Shown piece after piece: positions 1-5,501 of a DNA stretch of 5,501 nt; the stretch's first letter is position 1; every line of letters begins with the position of its first letter. The translations under genes were made by a program, and so were the position numbers. The DNA comes from Acidobacteriaceae bacterium (GTDB taxonomy: Bacteria; Acidobacteriota; Terriglobia; Terriglobales; Acidobacteriaceae). The stretch covers positions 10,955 to 16,455 of the forward strand of contig PMGP01000294.1 in assembly GCA_003156235.1 (NCBI GenBank), written 5' to 3'. The notes below the pieces were generated by a model. The model searched no databases, had not been told where the DNA came from, and was given only the letters and a program-made list of their open reading frames with translations.

Positions 1-237
1 TCCGATAAACAGAGCGCAAATGAAGCGCGTCTTCGCGGCCTCTTTGCCGTTGGATTCCCGCCTATAACTCCCCGCCCGTCAGAGGTCATTCTCAGTGCAA
101 CCTGTAATCGTGAAAGCAGAGTTTAACCGATGACCTTTTCCATGCCATAGCCCTTATTAAATGTACTTTCAATAACTTACAGGCCGCTGGAGGCTGCCAA
201 ACCACGCGGAAATACGCCGAAGACGGGCATTTAACAG
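1..237. other. No supported gene; decayed or intergenic sequence
   Basis: I see no convincing gene here. On the + strand one frame is open from base 1 to a TAA at 124-126 (41 codons, ending NRESRV). It could be the tail of a gene that begins upstream of the window, but its composition is not distinctive and I do not recognise the peptide. A second + frame is open from 114 to a TGA at 258 and runs in phase into part of the ArdC-like remnant, so some of 114-237 may belong to that fossil, but I see no family motif in it. No strong hairpin, tandem repeat or tRNA-like structure was found. Confidence 0.35.
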
Positions 238-456
238 GTGATTTTGAAGGTGAAGGATGAATATGGTTCCTTGGCGTCAGCTACGGCGGCAAGGTTGCAC
301 TCTTGCCAAGCCAATCAGCGCCGGAGGAGTTCTTGAGTATGTCGTGAATGAACTCTCGCGCTTCCGTAGCAAAAGGCCAACCGTCGTACAGCGGCGGAGA
401 AAACCGTGCGCAAGATAGAGGCCGAGGCGAAAGCCTTTGTGGTGGCTCAAACCATA
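238..456 (+). pseudogene. Decayed ArdC-like antirestriction / zinc-metallopeptidase gene remnant
   Basis: No single frame spans this stretch, but four pieces in order read like the C-terminal half of ArdC-type proteins (ssDNA-binding domain plus a zincin-like peptidase domain, usual on plasmids and integrative elements). At 250-272, KDEYGSL resembles the stretch before the peptidase core. At 276-341, in the next frame, GVSYGGKVALLPSQS and then APEEF match the family's typical GVSYGGK(I)xLLP...AEEF run. At 341-376, in a third frame, VVNELSRFRS aligns with the expected VHELxHxxLHR. At 373-456, back in the first frame, EKTVRKIEAEAKAFVVAQTI matches the KTVRExEAEAxAFVV helix carrying the third zinc ligand. 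At least three frameshifts are needed and both HExxH histidines are replaced (N and R), so the gene is dead. The 5' half and the end after VVAQTI are missing or unrecognisable. The family call is from memory of its motifs, not from a search. Confidence 0.6.
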
Positions 457-612
457 TTGTTTCACGTGTTGCGTAGTTTCCCCGCTGCCCACTGTTTGAG
501 TTGCTCGTCTATTCCAATCACGCCCAGCCCATTAAACATCTGGTGAATCTTTGCCGAAATGTGTGGAATCTTTAGGCTCTATTTAGAGTTGTTCGTTAGC
601 TTCGAAATCATC
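457..612 (+). other. Leader/intergenic region upstream of the TonB-dependent receptor gene
   Basis: This stretch lies between the ArdC-like remnant and the chosen start of the receptor gene. It should hold that gene's promoter, but I find no good sigma-70 pair: TTGCCG at 551-556 is followed at 16 bases only by a poor TAGGCT. A small palindrome, CTCTA-TT-TAGAG, lies at 577-588. No purine-rich ribosome-binding site stands in front of either the ATG at 559 or the one at 613. The minus strand has a short open stretch (462-539, 25 codons from an ATG) with no recognised homology. Confidence 0.4.
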
Positions 613-3600
613 ATGACAACCTCTATTCGAACCGGAATGCTGCGTGTGCTGGTGTTTTCAGCGCTCTTTCTGCTGGGCATGACGTCCCGCAGTTTAGCCC
701 AATTCGAGACGGCGACTGTTCTTGGTACCGTGTTCGATTCACAGAAGGCTGTTGTTCAGCAGACCCACATCACCCTGCTGAATCTTGACACCGGCACCTC
801 CCAGGAAGCGGTGTCGAGTTCCGATGGATCCTATCAGTTTCTCGAGGTTCGCGTCGGCAGATATCGAGTTACAGCTGAGGCAACCGGTTTCAAGAAGTCC
901 CAGACTCCGGATTTCCGCGTCGATGTCGGCGTCCGCCAGCGCGTCGATGTGCAACTTCAGATGGGCAGTATCGAACAGAGCGTTACGGTCACAGCGGCTC
1001 CTTCGATGTTGGAGTCGGAGTCCAGCTACAAGGGCCAACTAATTAACAATGAGCAAGTTGTTGACCTGCCCCTGAACGGGCGATCCAGCGCCTCACTTGC
1101 GCTGCTGACGCCGGGAGTGCGGCTCACCTATGGACTTTCCAAACGGGAGGCTTCCTTCAACATCAGTGGGATGCGCAGCTCGTACAATGACTTTATCCTC
1201 GACGGCCTCGACAACAATGCCTACGGTACGTCCAACCAAGGTCTCTCGAATCAGGTCATTCAAGTCGCGCCAGACGCCGTCCAGGAATTCTCGGTCATTA
1301 CAGATAACTACAGCGCGGAATATGGCCGTGTAGGAGGCGGAGTGATCAACGCCTCGGTGCGCAGCGGCAGCAACCGGTTGCACGGCACGGTCTGGGAGTT
1401 TCTTCGCAATACCGATTTGAACGCAGTGGGATATTTCAAGCCGACCGGCGGACAGAAGCCGGTTTACATTCAAAACCAGTTCGGCGCTGCGGCGGGGGGG
1501 CCGATAAGGAAAGACAAAATGTTCTTCTTCGTGGACTACGAGGGATGGCGCCGCCTGCAAAGAGCGCTCACGATTGCCAGCGTGCCCACGCTCGCGCAAC
1601 GCACCGGAACGTTTGGCATTCCCATCATGAATCCTTACACCCACACTATCTACAGCAACGGCGTCATCCCGCAAGCGGACATGACGGCCTTCGGCTTGAC
1701 AGTATTCTCGCAAATGCCAGCGCCCAACCTTACCGGAAACACCAATAACTACTCGCATCTGCCACCGGGCACCGATAATGAAAACAAGGGGGACATCCGT
1801 TACGATTTATATCTTACCCACAAGATCACGTTGTTCGACCGATATTCCCATAACCTGTATTACCAGTTGGCGGCTCCGGCCATCGATGGTCCTTCCGGCC
1901 AGGGGGGCGGCATCATTTCCCGCGTGATGAACTGGCAGAACGCGACCGGCCTGACATGGGTAACGGGCCCGAAATCCCTGCTGGAGGTTCGCTTCGGAGC
2001 ATCCCTAACAGAAGGGATGAAGACCCCCGCAACCCTCGACGGCGTCGCGAATATGTTCCAACTCTACGGAATCCCCGGACTTCCCACTGCCAAGAATATT
2101 ATCGGCGGTTTGAACACGCAAAATATTACCGGGTATCAGTCCTACGGGCGCGATTACACAAGTCCGCAATGGCAGAATCCCTTTGTGCTCAATCCGAAGA
2201 TCAACTTTTCCAAGATCCTTGGCCGCCATACTCTCAAACTCGGCAATGAATTTCAATCCATCTCAACGAACATCAACGATTTCAATCCGGCTTATGGACA
2301 GGACATCTACGGTGGCCAGTTCAGCAATCCGACACCTACCAAAAGCAACACAGTCTATAATCTGGTCGACTTCCTGTATGGAGCAAGATCCACTTACCAG
2401 TTGACGAATCAGGCGGACGCCAATCTCGAGCAGTGGATGGATTTCACTTACTTGCAGGACGATTTCAAGGTGTCCCGCAAACTCACCGTGAATCTTGGCT
2501 TCCGCTATGAATTTGCCACTCCTCAATATGAGCAGGACAACCGGCAGGCGAACTACGATCCGTCGACCAATTCACTTGTCTACGCCGCAAACGGATCAAT
2601 GGCTAACCGCGCGCTGGTCGATCTACGGTACACGGGATTCGCTCCCCGCCTCGGTCTCGCCTATTCTCTCACGCCGAAAACGGTGGTTCGGAGTGGCTAT
2701 GGCATCAGCTATCTGCAATTCGAAAGGCAGGGCGGCGACAGTTATCTGGCGTACAACGGCCCTTACGTCGTCAATGCTCAGATTACGCAATCTCCATCAC
2801 AGGGGCTGTGCACCGCGAGCTCTGCTCCCATCAGTTGCTTTCGTCCGACCATGATGGGCATTCCTGACGGCTTCGTTTCTCCGGCGAACTTTTCCACTGT
2901 GAACACCAAAACGGTGTACATCCAAAAGGATATTCGGACGCCTTACGTTCAAAATTGGCATCTCACAATTCAGCGGGAGCTGGCGAAGAACGTGATGCTC
3001 GACTTGGGCTATGTCGGGAATCACAGCGTCGGACTTTGGGTTACCGGCGACCTGAACCAGGCACTGCCAAACCTAGCCGGGCAGAGCCTGCCGGTGAAAG
3101 CGCGCAGGCCGAATGCACAATTCGACTACATCGACTCGAACTTCGGAGTCGGCTTTTCGAACTACCACGCGCTGCAAGCAAAAGTTGAAGCACGAAGCGC
3201 ACGGGGGTTCACACTGTTGAACTCATTCACATGGTCAAAGGCTATTGACGATGCGGCCGGAGCCCTCGAACTGACCAACGGAGATCAGCAGTCCATCAAT
3301 ATGTTCAATCCAGCATCTTCAAAAGGCCTATCGGGTTCCGACCAACCCTTCAATGACACCACTTCGGTCGTATGGGATATGCCTTTCGGAAATGGACGGC
3401 GCATCGGCACCACTTGGCATTATGCTCTCAACGGGATTCTTGGAGATTGGTCACTCTCTGCAATCAACTCCGCGACAAGCGGCCAGACAATCAATCTTAC
3501 CTATGATCCAAGCGCGGCATTCATCGCAACCGACGGCAGCAAGAACTCCGCGATTTACAGACCCAATGTTAGCGGCGATCCGATGATGCCAAAAGGACAG

Positions 3601-3906
3601 CGCACCGTCACCCAGTACTTCAATCCCAATACAGTCACGGTTCCCACGGATGTAACTCATCCTTACGGCAACTCCGGACGCAATACTGGACGCAGCAATA
3701 CCTATCAAGATCTGGATCTTGGCGTTCACAAACAATTCCCGCTCTGGAGCAAAGGAAAGTATTTGGAGTTTCGCAGCGAAATTTTCAACACTCTGAATAA
3801 GACCAACCTCTCGCCGGCCAGTGGAGATCGCTCCTCCAAGTTCGGCACCATCACTAGCGCACTGCCCGCGCGGCAGGTTCAGTTCGCGCTTAAAGTGCTT
3901 TTTTAA
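613..3906 (+). CDS. Oar-like TonB-dependent receptor with carboxypeptidase-regulatory-like domain
   Basis: Predicted outer-membrane beta-barrel transporter of the Oar-like class, expected to import or bind an unknown large substrate using TonB-ExbB-ExbD energy. From the ATG at 613 it has 1097 residues, normal for the class. Residues 1-29 look like a signal peptide (basic start, hydrophobic VLVFSALFLLGM, likely cleavage in SLA|Q). Residues 34-117 form a carboxypeptidase-regulatory-like Ig fold (VLGTVFDSQKAVV, DGSYQFLEVRVGRYRV). SVTVTAAP (about 123-130) is a TonB-box-like segment. The plug follows (about 142-267) with VDLPLNGR, FILDGLDNN and EYGRVGGGVINASVRSGSN, and then the barrel with AAGGPIRKDKMFFFVDYEG. 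It ends with RSEIFNTLNKTN and VQFALKVLF, whose final Phe is typical of outer-membrane proteins. The frame is also open from an ATG at 559 (1115 residues), but that adds 18 residues ahead of an already complete signal peptide; an ATG at 637 is another candidate. No partner gene lies beside it, so the substrate cannot be inferred. The frame is intact. Confidence 0.93.
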   Translation: MTTSIRTGMLRVLVFSALFLLGMTSRSLAQFETATVLGTVFDSQKAVVQQTHITLLNLDTGTSQEAVSSSDGSYQFLEVRVGRYRVTAEATGFKKSQTPDFRVDVGVRQRVDVQLQMGSIEQSVTVTAAPSMLESESSYKGQLINNEQVVDLPLNGRSSASLALLTPGVRLTYGLSKREASFNISGMRSSYNDFILDGLDNNAYGTSNQGLSNQVIQVAPDAVQEFSVITDNYSAEYGRVGGGVINASVRSGSNRLHGTVWEFLRNTDLNAVGYFKPTGGQKPVYIQNQFGAAAGGPIRKDKMFFFVDYEGWRRLQRALTIASVPTLAQRTGTFGIPIMNPYTHTIYSNGVIPQADMTAFGLTVFSQMPAPNLTGNTNNYSHLPPGTDNENKGDIRYDLYLTHKITLFDRYSHNLYYQLAAPAIDGPSGQGGGIISRVMNWQNATGLTWVTGPKSLLEVRFGASLTEGMKTPATLDGVANMFQLYGIPGLPTAKNIIGGLNTQNITGYQSYGRDYTSPQWQNPFVLNPKINFSKILGRHTLKLGNEFQSISTNINDFNPAYGQDIYGGQFSNPTPTKSNTVYNLVDFLYGARSTYQLTNQADANLEQWMDFTYLQDDFKVSRKLTVNLGFRYEFATPQYEQDNRQANYDPSTNSLVYAANGSMANRALVDLRYTGFAPRLGLAYSLTPKTVVRSGYGISYLQFERQGGDSYLAYNGPYVVNAQITQSPSQGLCTASSAPISCFRPTMMGIPDGFVSPANFSTVNTKTVYIQKDIRTPYVQNWHLTIQRELAKNVMLDLGYVGNHSVGLWVTGDLNQALPNLAGQSLPVKARRPNAQFDYIDSNFGVGFSNYHALQAKVEARSARGFTLLNSFTWSKAIDDAAGALELTNGDQQSINMFNPASSKGLSGSDQPFNDTTSVVWDMPFGNGRRIGTTWHYALNGILGDWSLSAINSATSGQTINLTYDPSAAFIATDGSKNSAIYRPNVSGDPMMPKGQRTVTQYFNPNTVTVPTDVTHPYGNSGRNTGRSNTYQDLDLGVHKQFPLWSKGKYLEFRSEIFNTLNKTNLSPASGDRSSKFGTITSALPARQVQFALKVLF

Positions 3907-3970
3907 ACTCTGCCAACCCCGCGGCGCGTCAGCGAATGACTGCCTAGTTGCGGTTTCATGAGAAAGTGAT

Positions 3971-3998
3971 TGAAGGTCAGGCAATCGCCTGACCTTCA
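3971..3998 (+). terminator. Perfect 12-bp hairpin downstream of the receptor gene
   Basis: TGAAGGTCAGGC pairs perfectly with GCCTGACCTTCA around an AATC loop, 64 bases after the TAA of the receptor gene. Position and stability suggest a transcription terminator or 3'-end stabilising hairpin. There is no T-run after it on the + strand. On the - strand the stem is followed by a mildly T-rich ATCACTTTCTC, so it might act in both directions. It lies at the edge of the ISL3 transposase remnant. Confidence 0.6.
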
Positions 3999-4199
3999 GC
4001 TCCCGCCATAAAGCGGCTCCCCGACTCTTCCCCGGGAAGCCGAACCACTTTCACTCCATGTTGTGACCATTCGCTGCGCGGCGTATGCGTGTTCAAGACG
4101 AAGATGCACTTCGTCAGGCTCCAATTGCAACTCAACAGACTCTACCGGCCAAAAACTCTCGATCCCCAATATCGCCGCGTATTGCTTGTGATCCTGCAT
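3996..4199 (-). pseudogene. ISL3-family transposase remnant (N-terminal part, internal deletion and frameshift)
   Basis: The first 38 codons from the ATG at 4199 (MQDHKQYAAILGIESF, then WPVESVELQLEPDEVHLRLEH) match the usual start of ISL3-family transposases (MQDxxLYxxILGlxxPWxVxxVELdxxxxxVxVxVEH). In an intact transposase a Cys-rich CPxC segment and an RRWRHLDTCQ segment follow. Both are missing here. The reading frame instead runs into an unrelated tail that ends at 3996. From 4084 downward in another frame the sequence reads TPRSEWSQHGVKVVRLPGEE and then SGSRFM, which fits the later VPRVxCPxHGVxxVxVPWAExxSRFT block. The parts are therefore joined by a deletion of roughly 40 codons plus a frame change, and the DDE catalytic domain is absent. 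The element cannot transpose. I could not identify terminal inverted repeats or a target duplication. Family assignment is from remembered motifs. Confidence 0.65.
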
Positions 4200-4344
4200 A
4201 CAAGATATTCTGCGATAAAAGACCTCTGCGCCGCCTGCCGCCCACTACAAAGCCTGGATTCCCTGAAATGATGGGTTGGGTTCACGGGATACTGTTATGC
4301 GCCAATACAGCCTGCCGTAAATGCTTACCCTTGCTCCCAACGAA

Positions 4345-4376
4345 CGAAAGCCCTCCGAGCTTTCGGAAGGCTTTCG
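4345..4376 (-). terminator. Probable intrinsic terminator of the metallophosphoesterase gene
   Basis: On the - strand, CGAAAGCC-TTCCGA pairs with TCGGAGGGCTTTCG around a four-base AAGC loop. The stem is 14 pairs long with one mismatch. It lies 77 bases past the TGA of the minus-strand phosphoesterase gene. The stem runs directly into TTCGTTGGG, only moderately T-rich, so this is a fair but not ideal Rho-independent terminator. It could also stop readthrough from the converging + strand, where TGGGCATATTTTGC follows. Confidence 0.6.
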
Positions 4377-4453
4377 TGGGCATATTTTGCTTCCTATTCC
4401 AGATCGTAGCTTAACCGTTGAAAGGCCGATGGCCCGAATGCGAGTCATCCCTC

Positions 4454-5501
4454 TCAAATGTTGTTGACGACGGCAAAAACGCCGTTGTAGTTGATTACGG
4501 CCCAGGCCGTATTCGTCTTATCGTCGATGCCATATGTACCAAGTCCGAATTTAACATTCCATGGGCCCGACACGAACCTGTCGTTGGCAGCTTTGACCCA
4601 GACGCCGTGAGAATCCATAGTAGCCAACGCGAAAGCGCCCGTCTTCAGGCTCGTGCCCAGGGCGCCGGAGTGGCTGTAACTCATCGAAAGCGTGTACACG
4701 TCGGTCTGATCGCTTCCCATATTTCTCGCCATGCCTGAAAGTGTGAGGATGTCACTGGCTGTGCGTTTTGTATTTGATGCCCAGCCGGTGTTCACGGTAT
4801 TGCAGCAAAAGCGATTGCTTCCGTCAATGGCGTTTCTTCCGTTGATCCCGCTGAGGATTTTGGCCGTTGTACCCGCGGGGGATTTGTCTTGAACGGAGGT
4901 GTACGGCTCGCCGGGTGCCACCAGGAACTCCTGACCATTCAGGCTGTAACCGAAGGTCTCCCTTTTAAGAAAGTTGAGGGTGGGCGTGCTGGAAAGTACA
5001 AACTCCTTGCGCCTGAGCATAGGGTAAACATCGGCGGAATAGAAGTCCACCGACACTTGAGGGCCATCGACCGTAAAAATGTAGAAGCCGACGGTATTGA
5101 GTTCCTGGCTGATTGGAGTCTGGCGAAGCCGGCCGAATCCGCCCGGAGCTGCCGGTTCGTCGTATAGATTGTCGTTCGACGGAACAGACGGGATGTAGAA
5201 CTTGGAACTGTCGGATGAGCACAATAGCTGCATCACCTTTGCTGACGTGCCGTCGCTGGTCGCTATGATGCTGCGCTCGTGCATATGATCGTGGCCGTGG
5301 ATGTAATACCGTGCATTGTTTTCGGCGAGGCTCTTGATGAAGGCATCTTGTTGCGGGGCATTTTCGGTAGGGTCTTCGCCGAAGAGCGTATCGACATGGT
5401 TCTCGGTGATCAGCCCTTTGTGCCCAAAGACAAAAGCATGGATCCCCGCAGGTTTTGAAGAGAGCTGCGAGACGATCCAGCTTTGTTGCTTGCCGATCGT
5501 C
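4454..5501 (-). CDS. Calcineurin-like metallophosphoesterase, C-terminal part (start outside window)
   Basis: The open frame enters from the right edge (first whole codon at 5500) and ends at the TGA at 4454-4456, giving 348 visible codons. The ATG at 5284 is internal: coding continues upstream through TIGKQQSWIVSQL and AFVFGHKGLITENH, and the Met lies inside the motif IHGHDHMHER. Two of the family's metal-binding signatures are visible. They are the His in VFGHK (visible residue 27, where the usual form is VFGHKP) and GHDH (residues 69-72, 5285-5296). The GDxxD, GDxxD/R and GNHE motifs must lie upstream. LLCSSDSSKFYIPSVPSND and ISQELNTVGFYIFTVDGP resemble the segment after the catalytic core in secreted or periplasmic bacterial phosphoesterases. 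The last 170 or so residues look beta-rich and contain a CC pair (RFCCNTVN), with no domain I can name. Its role is probably hydrolysis of phosphomono- or diesters with a dinuclear metal centre. Substrate and cell location cannot be told, since any signal peptide lies outside. It converges with the receptor gene. Confidence 0.85.
   Translation of the reverse strand, partial: TIGKQQSWIVSQLSSKPAGIHAFVFGHKGLITENHVDTLFGEDPTENAPQQDAFIKSLAENNARYYIHGHDHMHERSIIATSDGTSAKVMQLLCSSDSSKFYIPSVPSNDNLYDEPAAPGGFGRLRQTPISQELNTVGFYIFTVDGPQVSVDFYSADVYPMLRRKEFVLSSTPTLNFLKRETFGYSLNGQEFLVAPGEPYTSVQDKSPAGTTAKILSGINGRNAIDGSNRFCCNTVNTGWASNTKRTASDILTLSGMARNMGSDQTDVYTLSMSYSHSGALGTSLKTGAFALATMDSHGVWVKAANDRFVSGPWNVKFGLGTYGIDDKTNTAWAVINYNGVFAVVNNI

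Noticed and set aside
277..492. 71-codon minus-strand open frame
   Set aside because: It lies antisense to the ArdC-like remnant, whose + strand frames carry recognisable motifs. The minus-strand peptide is rich in Arg, Leu and Ser and shows no family feature.
551..578. Possible sigma-70 promoter TTGCCG-N16-TAGGCT before the receptor gene
   Set aside because: The -10 box matches the consensus at only three of six positions, so it is no better than chance.
1093..1758. 221-codon minus-strand open frame inside the receptor gene
   Set aside because: It is a shadow of a strongly supported + strand gene. The Arg/Val/His-rich product shows no domain, and the opposite strand holds the plug domain motifs.
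3451..3984. 177-codon minus-strand open frame over the end of the receptor gene
   Set aside because: It overlaps the barrel C-terminus on the other strand and has no recognisable motif or ribosome-binding site. It is best explained as a codon-bias shadow.
4200..4344. Possible left end and inverted repeat of the ISL3 element upstream of its relic
   Set aside because: Some element end sequence must once have been here, but I could not pair any terminal repeat with a partner because the other end of the element is lost.
4085..4414. 109-codon plus-strand open frame
   Set aside because: It runs antisense through the ISL3 remnant and through the terminator hairpin at 4345-4376, and its translation is not protein-like in any way I recognise.
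4245..4457. 70-codon minus-strand open frame just below the phosphoesterase stop
   Set aside because: It spans the terminator hairpin and has no homology that I can see. It overlaps the end of the preceding gene only by chance.
4418..4738. 106-codon plus-strand open frame
   Set aside because: It is antisense to the end of the metallophosphoesterase gene, which is supported by catalytic motifs in the same continuous frame.

Overview
The window looks like chromosomal DNA of an acidobacterium or a close relative. The main reason is one large, intact gene for an Oar-like TonB-dependent outer-membrane protein: a signal peptide, an N-terminal carboxypeptidase-regulatory-like domain, a plug with the DLPLNGR motif, a long barrel, and an FALKVLF C-terminus. 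This architecture is greatly expanded in Acidobacteria. Base composition is moderately GC-rich. The taxon is an inference from protein style, not from a marker gene.

Layout. Positions 1-237 hold no gene I can support. Positions 238-456 (+) hold a badly decayed remnant of an ArdC-type antirestriction/metallopeptidase gene. It can be followed through three frame changes, and both zinc-binding histidines of its HExxH motif are substituted. Positions 457-612 are a leader region without a convincing promoter. Positions 613-3906 (+) are the TonB-dependent receptor-like gene, followed 64 bases later by a perfect 12-bp hairpin (3971-3998). Positions 3996-4199 (-) are a remnant of an ISL3-family transposase, cut down by an internal deletion that also shifts the frame. 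A near-perfect hairpin at 4345-4376 probably ends the last gene. That gene, from 4454 to beyond the window edge (-), is the C-terminal 348 codons of a calcineurin-like metallophosphoesterase, including its GHDH metal-binding motif.

The two live genes converge and show no sign of forming one pathway. The receptor-like gene appears to stand alone, as is common for this family. The window is best read as an accessory or plastic locus. An intact outer-membrane transporter gene sits between two mobile-element fossils, one from a plasmid- or ICE-type antirestriction gene and one from an insertion sequence. I found no CRISPR array, tRNA, rRNA, riboswitch or new multi-gene system. The most informative observations are the two fossil genes, which are easily missed because no single open frame covers either of them.
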